Source of the DNA: Bacteroidales bacterium UBA5349 | Lineage (GTDB): Bacteria; Bacteroidota; Bacteroidia; Bacteroidales; Tenuifilaceae | Assembly: GCA_002410065.1 (NCBI GenBank) | Contig: DHQB01000026.1 | Location: 62,001-126,000 of the forward strand | Reading direction: 5' to 3' | Length of the DNA: 64,000 nucleotides | Part shown: one piece after another, positions 53,769 to 62,135 of the stretch | How positions within the stretch are numbered: position 1 is the first letter of the stretch | Layout of the letters: each line of letters starts with the position of its first letter | The notes under the pieces: model-generated | Databases searched by the model: none | What the model was told of the DNA's origin: nothing | Seen by the model: the letters and a program-made list of their open reading frames with translations, nothing else | Program-made: the position numbers and the translations under genes

Positions 53769-55172
53769 ATGAGTAAGCTTTTGAACACAAATATCTATAC
53801 AAACCTTGGCAAGCGAGAAGACTCAGAAGGGTTGGTTTATATTGAAACGTATGGCTGCCAAATGAATATAAACGATAGCGAAGTAGTTGCTTCCATTCTC
53901 CAAGCAAATGGCTACGATATTACCAACAGTATTGATGATGCAGATGTAATCCTTGTTAACACATGTTCCATTCGCGAGAATGCCGAGAATAGGATTTGGG
54001 GTAGGCTCGATATTTTTAGACTACAAAAAAAGAAAAACCCATCAATCCTAATTGGCGTAATTGGCTGCATGGCCGAAAGGCTTAAAGAAAAACTTTTAGA
54101 GGACGAAAAACTTGTTGATATTGTGGTAGGCCCCGATGCTTACCGTGACCTGCCCGTCTTACTAAGGGCAGCTGGCGAAGGTCAGAAAGGCATAAACGTT
54201 TTGCTATCAAGAGAAGAAACCTATTCTGACATTAGTCCTGTTCGACTTGATAAGAATGGGGTTTCAGCCTTCGTTTCCATTATGCGCGGATGCAACAACA
54301 TGTGTACATACTGTGTGGTTCCGTATGTTAGAGGCGCAGAACGTAGCCGAAATCCAGAAACCATAATACGAGAGGTACATGAACTGATTGAGGGTGGATA
54401 TCGAGAGGTAACGCTGATAGGTCAAAATGTTGATAGCTACAACTGGATTAACGGCACTGGCGAACGTACAAGTTTTGCCGAACTATTAGAGTTGGTTGCA
54501 ATGGTTGACACCAAATTGAGGGTTCGCTTCTCAACATCGCACCCAAAGGATTTATCGGATGAAGTGCTATACACTATGGCCATGTACGAGAATATTTGTA
54601 GTCACATCCACCTTCCTGTCCAATCAGGCTCAACCAGAATACTTGAGTTAATGAACCGTGGATACACTAGAGAGTACTACATGAACAGAGTTGAATCCAT
54701 AAGAAGAATTCTACCCAACGCATCAATTTCAACCGATATTATTACAGGTTTCTGCACCGAAACGGAGATTGATCACGATCTAACACTATCGCTTATGCAA
54801 TGGGTTGGATACGATTTTGCCTACATGTTTAAGTACTCTGAGCGCCCTAACACCAAAGCAGCCCGTAAGCTAAAAGATGATGTTGAAGAAGAGATAAAAA
54901 CACGCAGATTAACAGAAATTATTGAACTTCAGGGTAAGCTATCCGAGGTAAGCAAAAATGCAGATATTGGTAGAAGCTTTGAGGTATTGGTAGAAGGTGT
55001 ATCAAAAAAGTCTAAAGAGCAACTCTATGGCAGAACATCCCAAAACAAAGTTGTTGTATTCCCAAAACAAGATGCCAAAATAGGCGATTATATCTATGTT
55101 GAAGTTAAGGCCTCAACGACTGCTACCCTAATAGGAAATATTGTTAGTGAACACAAAAAAACATCGCATTAA
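53769..55172 (+). CDS. miaB: tRNA (N6-isopentenyl adenosine(37)-C2)-methylthiotransferase MiaB
   Basis: Radical SAM iron-sulphur enzyme that adds a methylthio group to i6A37 of tRNAs reading UNN codons. 467 residues: UPF0004 domain (about 20-140) with Cys of YGCQ, NTCSIRE and GCMAE; radical SAM CxxxCxxC in GCNNMCTYC near residue 175; TRAM domain in the last 65 residues. These separate it from the related RimO and MtaB by the TYGCQMN and SCSIREN-like phrases. The upstream sequence TACCTTTA is one mismatch from TAnnTTTG. A palindromic terminator follows. Confidence 0.96.
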   Translation: MSKLLNTNIYTNLGKREDSEGLVYIETYGCQMNINDSEVVASILQANGYDITNSIDDADVILVNTCSIRENAENRIWGRLDIFRLQKKKNPSILIGVIGCMAERLKEKLLEDEKLVDIVVGPDAYRDLPVLLRAAGEGQKGINVLLSREETYSDISPVRLDKNGVSAFVSIMRGCNNMCTYCVVPYVRGAERSRNPETIIREVHELIEGGYREVTLIGQNVDSYNWINGTGERTSFAELLELVAMVDTKLRVRFSTSHPKDLSDEVLYTMAMYENICSHIHLPVQSGSTRILELMNRGYTREYYMNRVESIRRILPNASISTDIITGFCTETEIDHDLTLSLMQWVGYDFAYMFKYSERPNTKAARKLKDDVEEEIKTRRLTEIIELQGKLSEVSKNADIGRSFEVLVEGVSKKSKEQLYGRTSQNKVVVFPKQDAKIGDYIYVEVKASTTATLIGNIVSEHKKTSH

Positions 55173-55179
55173 CAAATGC

Positions 55180-55207
55180 AAAAAAGGTCTCAATTGAGAC
55201 CTTTTTT
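55180..55207. terminator. Bidirectional terminator between miaB and the Lys-rich protein
   Basis: Perfect inverted repeat AAAAAAGGTCTC/GAGACCTTTTTT around an AATT loop, with T runs in both directions. It serves the convergent miaB and Lys-rich genes. Confidence 0.85.
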
Positions 55208-55225
55208 CTTTTGAACAGAAAAAAT

Positions 55226-55801
55226 CTATTTAAAATCCTTTAAAAGGTTTCCTTTGTCGTCGTACCACTCTTTTAGTCCGTACATTTTCTCCCTAGATCC
55301 TTCCAGTTTTTTTGCAATAAGTTTTTTCTCAGTTGTTACTAATTTTGATAATGCCACAGAAACTGCCTGCTTAAGTCTAGGTACATCTGCTTCTTTAGCC
55401 TTAAATGCAACAACAGCCTCATTGGTTAAATCAGATGATTTAACTGGTTTTTTAATCTTTGCTATTGTGTCAAGCACAAAATCATTCCACTGTATCTTAC
55501 TTTTTCCACTTCCTCTTTTAATGGGTTTTCTTTTTTTTCTTGTAACCGCAGGCTTCGCTTGTTCTAGTTTTGGCTTTGGGGAGATCTTTTTAGCTGATTT
55601 TTTTACTGGTGAAACTACAGGCTTAGCTATTGTTTTTTTTATCTCCTCAATTACAGGAACTGCGGGGGCTTCAAAGTTGGCATCAATTTTTTCTAAAACT
55701 GCCGAAAGGTGCTCTATCCTTTTAATGGCCTTGTTTAATTCGTCTTGGTATATATCTCTTAAATTTTGAACTTCAGATTTGGTGAACGATATCTTTTTCA
55801 T
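55226..55801 (-). CDS. Lys-rich protein, candidate nucleoid/DNA-binding protein with winged-helix-like C-terminus
   Basis: Unrecognised 191-residue protein. Residues about 1-45 are a coiled-coil-like helix (SEVQNLRDIYQDELNKAIKRIEHL). Residues about 50-103 are a Lys/Pro-rich tract with KKSAKKISPKPK and KKRKPIKRGSGKSK, like a histone-H1-type tail. From about 104 a compact domain follows: WNDFVLDTIAKIKKPVKSSDLTNEAVVAFKAK, VPRLKQAVSVALSKLVTTEKKL, and a final KLEGSREKMYGLKEWYD, resembling a HARE-HTH or other winged-helix domain. Non-specific DNA binding is inferred from the charge. It is a single gene between two palindromic terminators, with an AT-rich 5' flank. Confidence 0.68.
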   Translation of the reverse strand: MKKISFTKSEVQNLRDIYQDELNKAIKRIEHLSAVLEKIDANFEAPAVPVIEEIKKTIAKPVVSPVKKSAKKISPKPKLEQAKPAVTRKKRKPIKRGSGKSKIQWNDFVLDTIAKIKKPVKSSDLTNEAVVAFKAKEADVPRLKQAVSVALSKLVTTEKKLIAKKLEGSREKMYGLKEWYDDKGNLLKDFK

Positions 55802-55988
55802 TTTTACTGTTTTTTAATTAAAGAAAAAATCAATTATTACAAAATTAACTATTTAATTGTTAATGATCAATCATTTACATCTTTTTTTAAAAAAAATAAA
55901 CACCTATTCCTCTTTTTTAAAGAATATTTAAAAAACAAAAAATAAAATAGGGAAAAGCAGATTCCTCAAAAAAAAACAGCATAATGCA

Positions 55989-56017
55989 TTGAATTTCAAT
56001 AATTGTTTGTATTTTTG
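55989..56017 (+). promoter_or_regulatory. Bacteroidota promoter for the small lipoprotein
   Basis: TTG (55989-55991), then 18 bases, then TATTTTTG (56010-56017), close to the TTTG-N19-TAnnTTTG consensus. It lies 30 bases before the start codon and supports the shorter start. Confidence 0.5.
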
Positions 56018-56047
56018 CAGTGTTCAACCATAAAAAACCAATTTATT

Positions 56048-56245
56048 ATGAAAAAATTATCGTTATTATTCGTTTTTGCAGCAATGTTTGCATTTGTATC
56101 TTGTGGTCCAGCTGCTGACAAAAAAGCAGAAGATGTTCAAAATGAGGTGATTGAAAACCTTGAGACTGAAATTGACACTCTTCAACAAGATGTTGAAGAA
56201 GGCGTTGAAGCCATTGAAGAAAAGATTGAGGAAGAAGTTAAGTAG
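56048..56245 (+). CDS. Small acidic lipoprotein
   Basis: 65-residue lipoprotein. The ATG giving MKKLSLLFVFAAMFAFVSC is chosen because a promoter lies upstream of it and the longer frame would start inside that promoter. Cys19 of the VSC lipobox is followed by GPAADKK and a Glu/Asp-rich amphipathic helix with heptad-like spacing (VQNEVIENLETEIDTLQQDVEEGVEAIEEKIEEE). It has its own promoter and one of the longest perfect inverted repeats of the window as terminator, so strong expression is expected. It is like Lpp-type surface helix proteins in size but lacks their terminal Lys. Function unknown. Confidence 0.8.
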   Translation: MKKLSLLFVFAAMFAFVSCGPAADKKAEDVQNEVIENLETEIDTLQQDVEEGVEAIEEKIEEEVK

Positions 56246-56259
56246 TATATCCTTCTTAA

Positions 56260-56304
56260 AAAAACAAGAAAGGGCTTGACAATGTCAAGCCCTTTCTTGT
56301 TTTT
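56260..56304. terminator. Long palindromic bidirectional terminator
   Basis: Perfect inverted repeat with arms of 22 bases (from AAAAACAAGAA to TTCTTGTTTTT) around a single central base; the practical hairpin loop is about three bases. A/T runs at both ends serve the lipoprotein gene and the convergent aspS gene. Confidence 0.88.
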
Positions 56305-56321
56305 GCTATTATGTAAGGAGA

Positions 56322-58076
56322 CTACTCTTTAGGTTTAACCATAACACCAAGTTCATTAAGCTGAATTTGGCTTAGTATTGAAGGAGTATTAATCATTACA
56401 TCTCTCCCTGCATTATTTTTTGGAAAAGCAATATAGTCCCTAATCGAATCGGAACCACCAATAATAGCACAAAGCCTATCAAACCCAAAAGCCACTCCTC
56501 CATGGGGAGGTGCTCCATATTTGAATGCGTTTAGCAAGAAACCAAACTGATCCTCGGCTTCTGCCTCAGTAAACCCAAGCACTTTAAACATCTGATGCTG
56601 TAATTTCCTATCAAAGATTCGGATTGAACCACCACCAATTTCTACTCCATTTATAACTAAATCATAGGCATTTGCCCTAATGGCAGCAGGATCAGAGTCA
56701 AATAGATGGATATCTGTGCTTATAGGTGATGTAAACGGGTGGTGTTTAGCATAGAATCTAGATGATTCTTCGTCCCACTCGAGCAAAGGAAAGTCTACAA
56801 CCCATAAGGGTGCAAATTTGCATCTGTCCCTAAGGTTCAATCTGTCAGCCATTTCAAGCCTTAGTGTTCCTAATACCTCTGGGGTCTTTGCATTGCTGCC
56901 AGCCATGATCAACATCAAATCACCTTTTTTGGCGTTCATATATTCGGCCCATGCCAACAGTTCGTCACTTGAATAAAATTTATCAACCGATGATTTTACA
57001 TCGCCATTAGCATCTATTTTTACCCAAATCAAACCTTTCCCTCCAACCTGAGGCCTTTGTATAAAATTTGTCAGATCGTCGAGCTGCTTACGCGTGTATT
57101 CGGCACAACCTTCTGCAACTATTCCCCCTATATAATCAGCATTATCAAAAACTCCAAAACCCTTCCCTTTTGCAATCGAGGTTAAGTCTCTAATACACAT
57201 TTCAAACCTAACATCAGGTTTATCTGATCCGTAGATAGCCATCGCATCGCTATAGGTCATTCTTTGGAATGGTTGCTTAAAATCAACACCTGCCACCTCA
57301 CTAAATAGGCTGGTGATCATTCCCTCAAAAGTCTCCAAAATATCATCTTGCTCTACAAACGACATCTCACAGTCAATCTGCGTAAACTCTGGTTGCCTGT
57401 CCGCCCGTAAATCCTCATCTCGAAAGCATTTTACAATCTGAAAATACTTATCCATTCCCGCAACCATAAGCAATTGCTTAAAAGTTTGAGGTGATTGGGG
57501 GAGTGCATAGAACTCTCCAGTATGCATCCTAGAGGGCACAACAAAATCGCGAGCTCCCTCAGGGGTCGATTTAATTAGAAAAGGTGTTTCAACCTCAATA
57601 AAATTTTGTGAATCGAGATACCTACGAACAGCTTGTGCAACCTTATGCCTTAGCAAAAGTGCGTTTTTAACGGGATTTCGCCTAATATCGAGATATCTGT
57701 ATTTCATCCTTAGCTCATCACCACCATCTGTTTCATCCTCAATAGTAAATGGGGGTAACTCCGATGGATTGAGTACTTTTATATGTTGAATCTGTACTTC
57801 AATGTCTCCTGTTGAAATTTTCGGATTTTTATTTGTACGCTCTAAAACAAGTCCTTTGCATTTAATAACGTATTCTCTTCCCAACGAGCCAATAACCTCA
57901 GTTACCTTTTCATCAACCCCTTCATCGGCTACAAGTTGAGTAATTCCGTACCTGTCCCTTAAATCGATAAAGGTCATTCCGCCAAGGTTTCGGATACGCT
58001 GTACCCATCCGCTAAGTGTAACGCTTTGTCCTATATTTCCTGAGCGAAGTTCTCCGCAATTGTTGCTTCTATACAT
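56322..58076 (-). CDS. aspS: Aspartyl-tRNA synthetase
   Basis: Class IIb synthetase charging tRNA-Asp, 584 residues. The N-terminal OB-fold anticodon domain (about 1-105) contains [23 protein letters not shown]; class II motif 2 ([19 protein letters not shown]) lies near 215-235; the bacterial GAD insertion follows (about 290-400); motif 3 GVAFGFDRL is near 535. The domain order fits the bacterial type. A discriminating AspRS versus AspRS/AsnRS (non-discriminating) specificity cannot be read from sequence alone. It is divergent to tadA, sharing a 91-base gap. Confidence 0.97.
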   Translation of the reverse strand: MYRSNNCGELRSGNIGQSVTLSGWVQRIRNLGGMTFIDLRDRYGITQLVADEGVDEKVTEVIGSLGREYVIKCKGLVLERTNKNPKISTGDIEVQIQHIKVLNPSELPPFTIEDETDGGDELRMKYRYLDIRRNPVKNALLLRHKVAQAVRRYLDSQNFIEVETPFLIKSTPEGARDFVVPSRMHTGEFYALPQSPQTFKQLLMVAGMDKYFQIVKCFRDEDLRADRQPEFTQIDCEMSFVEQDDILETFEGMITSLFSEVAGVDFKQPFQRMTYSDAMAIYGSDKPDVRFEMCIRDLTSIAKGKGFGVFDNADYIGGIVAEGCAEYTRKQLDDLTNFIQRPQVGGKGLIWVKIDANGDVKSSVDKFYSSDELLAWAEYMNAKKGDLMLIMAGSNAKTPEVLGTLRLEMADRLNLRDRCKFAPLWVVDFPLLEWDEESSRFYAKHHPFTSPISTDIHLFDSDPAAIRANAYDLVINGVEIGGGSIRIFDRKLQHQMFKVLGFTEAEAEDQFGFLLNAFKYGAPPHGGVAFGFDRLCAIIGGSDSIRDYIAFPKNNAGRDVMINTPSILSQIQLNELGVMVKPKE

Positions 58077-58116
58077 AGTCTGAAAAAAATTTGTAGTTTG
58101 CGAAGGTAAAAAGAAA

Positions 58117-58124
58117 TAGTTTTG
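58117..58124 (+). promoter_or_regulatory. Bacteroidota -7 box for tadA
   Basis: TAGTTTTG, an exact TAnnTTTG, 43 bases before the chosen tadA ATG. A near match to the same box on the minus strand (58101-58108, TACCTTCG) may serve aspS. Confidence 0.4.
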
Positions 58125-58167
58125 TTAGCAATTCGTGGCATTTTTTTTGCAAAGAGAAATTCTGTTT

Positions 58168-58602
58168 ATGGAAAATCACATAAGATATATGGAGGAAGCC
58201 CTAAAAGAGGCTAAATATGCTTTCGACAAGGGAGAGGTTCCAATTGGTGCTGTAGTTGTTTGCTCTAATCAAATTATTGCCCGTGCACACAATTTAACCG
58301 AAACTTTGAACGATCCTACAGCCCATGCAGAAATGCAGGCAATAACCGCTGCCACCTCATATCTTGGCGGAAAATACCTAAATCAATGCACACTTTATGT
58401 AACCCTTGAGCCTTGTTGCATGTGCGCTGGGGCTCTTTTTTGGAGTCAACTTGGCGGGCTTGTTTACGGAGCAAGTGACCCTAAAAGAGGATACTATAAT
58501 TTGTCAGAAAAATTGCTTCACCCAAAAACAAAGGTCATAACTGACGTACTCAGTCAAAAATCTGAAGAGTTAATCAATAAATTCTTCAAACAAAAAAGGT
58601 GA
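58168..58602 (+). CDS. tadA: tRNA-specific adenosine deaminase TadA
   Basis: Zinc deaminase forming inosine at tRNA wobble position 34. The ATG at MENHIRYMEEAL is chosen over an upstream GTG, giving 144 residues. Zinc ligands are His53 of HAE and Cys83/Cys86 of EPCCMCAGA, and Glu55 is the proton shuttle. The N-terminal PIGAVVVCSNQIIARAHN and the C-terminal GASDPKRGYYN are as in TadA; related cytosine deaminases differ around them. Divergent from aspS. Confidence 0.9.
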   Translation: MENHIRYMEEALKEAKYAFDKGEVPIGAVVVCSNQIIARAHNLTETLNDPTAHAEMQAITAATSYLGGKYLNQCTLYVTLEPCCMCAGALFWSQLGGLVYGASDPKRGYYNLSEKLLHPKTKVITDVLSQKSEELINKFFKQKR

Positions 58603-58661
58603 ACAAGCTTATTGAAAACTTGATGAAATCAAAACAATTTAAACTTATTTTAAATTATTGA

Positions 58662-58669
58662 TATATTTG
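58662..58669 (+). promoter_or_regulatory. Bacteroidota -7 box for the TPR gene
   Basis: TATATTTG, an exact TAnnTTTG, 68 bases before the start codon. Confidence 0.4.
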
Positions 58670-58737
58670 CATACTAAAATTTTATCTTCCTATTTTGTGC
58701 TTTAATAAAACGAAACAACTAAATAAACATTTACAAT

Positions 58738-59709
58738 ATGAAAACGAACAAAGTAAAATTTCTGATTCTTGCAATAACGCTTGTATTATCATTGCCTTTC
58801 ATCTCAGCTGCTCAAACCGTAAAAGAAGCTGTTGAGGCATATAATTCAGGGGCTTCTATGCTGAAAGAGAATCCAGCAGGTGCACTTGAAAAGTTATATC
58901 AAGCGCTTGAAATTAGCGAAGAGTTAGATTATGATGGACAAGAGACTAAACTCCTTGCACAAAGCTTAATACCAAAGGCTCACCAGCAATTAGCAATGAA
59001 TTTTTATAGGGATAAAAATCTGCCTGAAACCCTTGATCAGCTAGAAAAGGCACGTAAAACAGCTAAAGAATATGGTGATAATGGTACTCTGGCTAGAGTT
59101 GATAAGATAATTCCTCAACTCTACAATCAAATGGGAAACTCAGAGTATAGGGATGAGAAATTCGAAAAAGCAATTGAATTTTACCTAAAGTCTATTGAGA
59201 TTAAAGCAGATTACCCCGACCCATACTTAGGAATTGCACTGTCCTACGAAAAACAAGAGAACTTTGATTCTATGCTTGAATACCTAAAGAAAACTATTGA
59301 AGTTGCAAACTCCGTTAACGATATAAATAAAGCCGATGATGCACAGAAAAAGGCTAAAGCATACCTTTTGAAAAATGGCGATTCTGCTCAAAAAGATAAA
59401 AAGTACGACGAAGCCATTGAGTTTTTTACCAAAGTACTAGAATTCGATAAAGTTGATGGCACAATTTACTTCTTACTTGCGGTGAACTATAGTGAAACTA
59501 AGAACTGGGATAAAGTGGTTGATAATAGCAAGTTAGCCCTTGAATATGCCAATGGAACACTCGATAAAGCTGGTATCTACTACCAAATGGGTACTGCATA
59601 TCAAAAATTAGGAAAAAACACTGAAGCATGCGAAGCATATAGCAATGCCTCAGGGTCATACAGCGCTGCTGCAGAGTACCAAATGAAAGAAGTTCTTAAA
59701 TGTAACTAG
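58738..59709 (+). CDS. Exported TPR-repeat protein
   Basis: Periplasmic protein of 323 residues. A signal peptide ends near residue 26 (SAAQ). The body is made of tetratricopeptide repeats: SEYRDEKFEKAIEFYLKSIEIKADYPDPYLGIA, SAQKDKKYDEAIEFFTKVLEFDKVDGTIYFLLAVNY and AGIYYQMGTAYQKLGKNTEACEAYSNA. The last repeats are closest to the canonical pattern. A protein-interaction role in the envelope is likely, but no partner is visible. It has its own promoter box and a hairpin terminator. Confidence 0.85.
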   Translation: MKTNKVKFLILAITLVLSLPFISAAQTVKEAVEAYNSGASMLKENPAGALEKLYQALEISEELDYDGQETKLLAQSLIPKAHQQLAMNFYRDKNLPETLDQLEKARKTAKEYGDNGTLARVDKIIPQLYNQMGNSEYRDEKFEKAIEFYLKSIEIKADYPDPYLGIALSYEKQENFDSMLEYLKKTIEVANSVNDINKADDAQKKAKAYLLKNGDSAQKDKKYDEAIEFFTKVLEFDKVDGTIYFLLAVNYSETKNWDKVVDNSKLALEYANGTLDKAGIYYQMGTAYQKLGKNTEACEAYSNASGSYSAAAEYQMKEVLKCN

Positions 59710-59733
59710 GAGAATAATTATATGTTTTACAAG

Positions 59734-59759
59734 AAAGGCGGGCAATGCTCGCCTTTTTT
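59734..59759 (+). terminator. Intrinsic terminator of the TPR gene
   Basis: Ten-base stem AAAGGCGGGC/GCTCGCCTTT with one G-T pair and an AAT loop, followed by a T run. It lies 24 bases after the TPR gene stop and ends 30 bases before the U32 gene start. Confidence 0.78.
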
Positions 59760-59789
59760 ATTCGTATTTTTATCCGACAATTCATAAAT

Positions 59790-61616
59790 ATGATTTGCAA
59801 AAAAGTAGAACTTCTAAGTCCGGTCAAAAACCTTGAAGTAGGCATAGCCGCTATAAACCATGGTGCCGATGCGGTATACATTGGCTTTAAGCAATTTGGT
59901 GCTAGAGCTGCGGCAGGAAATTCGCTTGTTGATATTGAAAGACTTGTAAAGTACGCGCATCTATTCAATGCAAAAGTTTACGTAACCCTAAACACTATTC
60001 TTTACGATAATGAACTTGACGAAGTACAAGCGCTAATCAATACGCTATACCTTATAGGGGTTGACGCTATTATTATTCAGGATATGGGGATTCTTGAAAT
60101 GGACCTCCCCCCTATTGCTCTGCATGCAAGCACCCAAGCACATAACAAAAGCATTGAAAAGATCAAATTTCTTGAACAAGTAGGCATAAGCAGAGTTGTT
60201 TTAGCCCGCGAACTATCAATAGCCGATATTGAGCAGATAAGCGCAAAGAGCAATATCGAACTCGAAGTTTTTATTCATGGTGCTCTTTGCGTATCGTATA
60301 GCGGACAATGTTACCTAAGCCATGCTATTACGGGGCGAAGTGCAAACAGAGGTGAGTGTGCACAGCCTTGCAGGTCAACCTATGATTTGGTTGATGAGCA
60401 TGGAAATATCATTGCTAAAAACAAGCACCTGATTTCGTTAAAAGATTTAAACCAAAGCCAAAATATACCTGCACTACTAGAAGCCGGGGTTACCTCGCTA
60501 AAAATTGAAGGAAGACTTAAGGACATTGATTACGTTAAGAATATTACTGCCCACTACCGAAAAATCATTGATTCGGTATTGGCCACAGATAAGAACTATA
60601 AAAATGCATCATCGGGAAAAGTGTCCCTTTCATTTATGCCAGACCCTGAGAGAACCTTTAACCGAGGATATTCAACCTACTTTGCCAATAATAGAGGTAA
60701 AGGCCTAGCTTCGCTTAACACCCAAAAATCTATTGGGAAAAAATTGGGCAAGGTTACCTCTTCTGCAGAGGGCTGGTTTGAGATAGATGGGAACGAGGTT
60801 ATAAGCAACAACGATGGCTTATGCTACTTCTCAAAAGACGAAAACTTAAACGGAGTAAAAGTTAACAATGTAGTTGGTAAGAGAATACAACTTAATGGGA
60901 AAGAGGCTATCAGCATAGGAACTACTATTTTCAGAAACTACGACCATCGATTTAAGCAGGCACTTGAAAATACAAATACTGCGCAAAGAAGAATTGAATG
61001 CAGAGTTAATGTTAATATTGATCAACACAATATAGCAATTACCCTAACCGATGAGGATGGAGCGGAATCAACTATCCAAAGGGAAAATGAATTTGAGCCT
61101 GCAAAAAATGCAGGGACTGCTATGGAATCCATCAGAAAACAAATGGCAAAGTCCTCAAATAGCCCATTCAATATTGCTGAAATACGAATATCTTGTGACG
61201 AAAATAAAATTCCATATATACCCATATCGGCAATAAATGCATGGCGACGTGATATACTTACAACGCATGGCGAAACAAGGTTAAATATTTACTCAAGATA
61301 CGAAAGGAAAATATCTCCAAATAGCATAGCATACCCCGAAGGGGAAGTAAACTTTTTGACAAACGTTTCAAACAATCTTGCGAAAAAGTTTTACGAGAGG
61401 CACAATGCAAAAGTAACCCAACTGGCTTTTGAGCTCTTGCCAGACACCTCTGGTTTCGAAGTAATGAGAACAAAATACTGCATAGCCTTTGAGCTAGGCA
61501 TGTGCCAAAAAGGAAAATTAAACAAGACACTTTTCTTAAAGAATAACAACCAACAGTACCCTATAGCCCTTGATTGCTCTTCATGTGAGATGCGAATCAT
61601 GTATCCAAACAAATAA
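59790..61616 (+). CDS. U32-family protein, RlhA-like (23S rRNA hydroxylation candidate)
   Basis: Cytoplasmic peptidase-U32-family protein of 608 residues from the ATG at MICKKVELLSPVKN; a start 15 codons upstream would lie in the terminator. Family motifs are GADAVYIGFKQFGARA (about 33-48), ELEVFIHGALCVSYSGQCYLS (about 155-175), NRGECAQPCR (about 187-196) and SLKIEGRLK (about 240). C-terminal Cys residues (CSSCEMR near the end) complete the iron-sulphur-type set. The length and DUF3656-like C-terminal region fit RlhA (E. coli YdcP), which hydroxylates C2501 of 23S rRNA, rather than the shorter TrhP-type. Specific assignment needs a phylogeny. Confidence 0.85.
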   Translation: MICKKVELLSPVKNLEVGIAAINHGADAVYIGFKQFGARAAAGNSLVDIERLVKYAHLFNAKVYVTLNTILYDNELDEVQALINTLYLIGVDAIIIQDMGILEMDLPPIALHASTQAHNKSIEKIKFLEQVGISRVVLARELSIADIEQISAKSNIELEVFIHGALCVSYSGQCYLSHAITGRSANRGECAQPCRSTYDLVDEHGNIIAKNKHLISLKDLNQSQNIPALLEAGVTSLKIEGRLKDIDYVKNITAHYRKIIDSVLATDKNYKNASSGKVSLSFMPDPERTFNRGYSTYFANNRGKGLASLNTQKSIGKKLGKVTSSAEGWFEIDGNEVISNNDGLCYFSKDENLNGVKVNNVVGKRIQLNGKEAISIGTTIFRNYDHRFKQALENTNTAQRRIECRVNVNIDQHNIAITLTDEDGAESTIQRENEFEPAKNAGTAMESIRKQMAKSSNSPFNIAEIRISCDENKIPYIPISAINAWRRDILTTHGETRLNIYSRYERKISPNSIAYPEGEVNFLTNVSNNLAKKFYERHNAKVTQLAFELLPDTSGFEVMRTKYCIAFELGMCQKGKLNKTLFLKNNNQQYPIALDCSSCEMRIMYPNK

Positions 61617-61704
61617 TTTTTGATGGAATTTTGTCTTCTCTTTTCCTTTAGATCTATTTTTTTTGTATTTTTATATCGATTTGCAAATAAAATAAGATAA
61701 AGCT

Positions 61705-62088
61705 ATGGATATTTTATCGATAAAAGGGACAAGCCAATACCCAGAGGTTTTGCTTGATATGAAGGAAGGAAAGTTAGAGTTCTCCGGAAATTCACTGCCT
61801 GAAGATGCTAAGGGTTTCTTTGAACCCATTATCGAATGGATAGATTACTACCTGCAATCACCCTACGAAAAAACGACGATTTCCTTTAAGATGATTTACT
61901 ACAATACCCCAAGCTCAAGAATTATTTTTCAGCTCCTAAAAAAGTTTGAAAAGGTTCAAAAAGAAGGATTGACCAAGGTTCTTGTTGAGTGGCATTACCC
62001 CGACGACGATATTGACATGAAGGAAGCGGGTGGCGATTTTTCCGAAAACATAAAGATCCCATTTGAGTTTAAACCCTACAAAGAATAA
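61705..62088 (+). CDS. SiaC-like (DUF1987) regulatory phosphoprotein
   Basis: Cytoplasmic regulatory protein of 127 residues of the SiaC/DUF1987 family. In Pseudomonas aeruginosa, SiaC is phosphorylated on Thr68 by SiaB and dephosphorylated by SiaA, and its unphosphorylated form activates the diguanylate cyclase SiaD. Here Thr68 is present at the corresponding number in YYNTPSSR. The acidic start (SIKGTSQYPEVLLDMKEGKLEFSG) and WHYPDDDIDM are family-like. No SiaA, SiaB or SiaD homologue lies in this window, so partners are unknown. A terminator follows directly. Confidence 0.88.
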   Translation: MDILSIKGTSQYPEVLLDMKEGKLEFSGNSLPEDAKGFFEPIIEWIDYYLQSPYEKTTISFKMIYYNTPSSRIIFQLLKKFEKVQKEGLTKVLVEWHYPDDDIDMKEAGGDFSENIKIPFEFKPYKE

Positions 62089-62089
62089 T

Positions 62090-62119
62090 AAAAAAAGTTG
62101 GCCGAGGCCAACTTTTTTT
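62090..62119. terminator. Bidirectional terminator after the SiaC-like gene
   Basis: Stem AGTTGGCC/GGCCAACT (62096-62103 and 62106-62113) around GA, with A and T runs of seven on the two flanks. It serves the SiaC-like gene and the convergent LPP20-like gene. Confidence 0.82.
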
Positions 62120-62135
62120 ATAGGTAGTGTTTTTC

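Noticed and set aside
55254..55769. Open frame of 171 residues opposite the Lys-rich protein
   Set aside because: It is the mirror of the Lys-rich gene: Phe/Ser-rich with no plausible signal or motif. The minus-strand gene has the convincing features.
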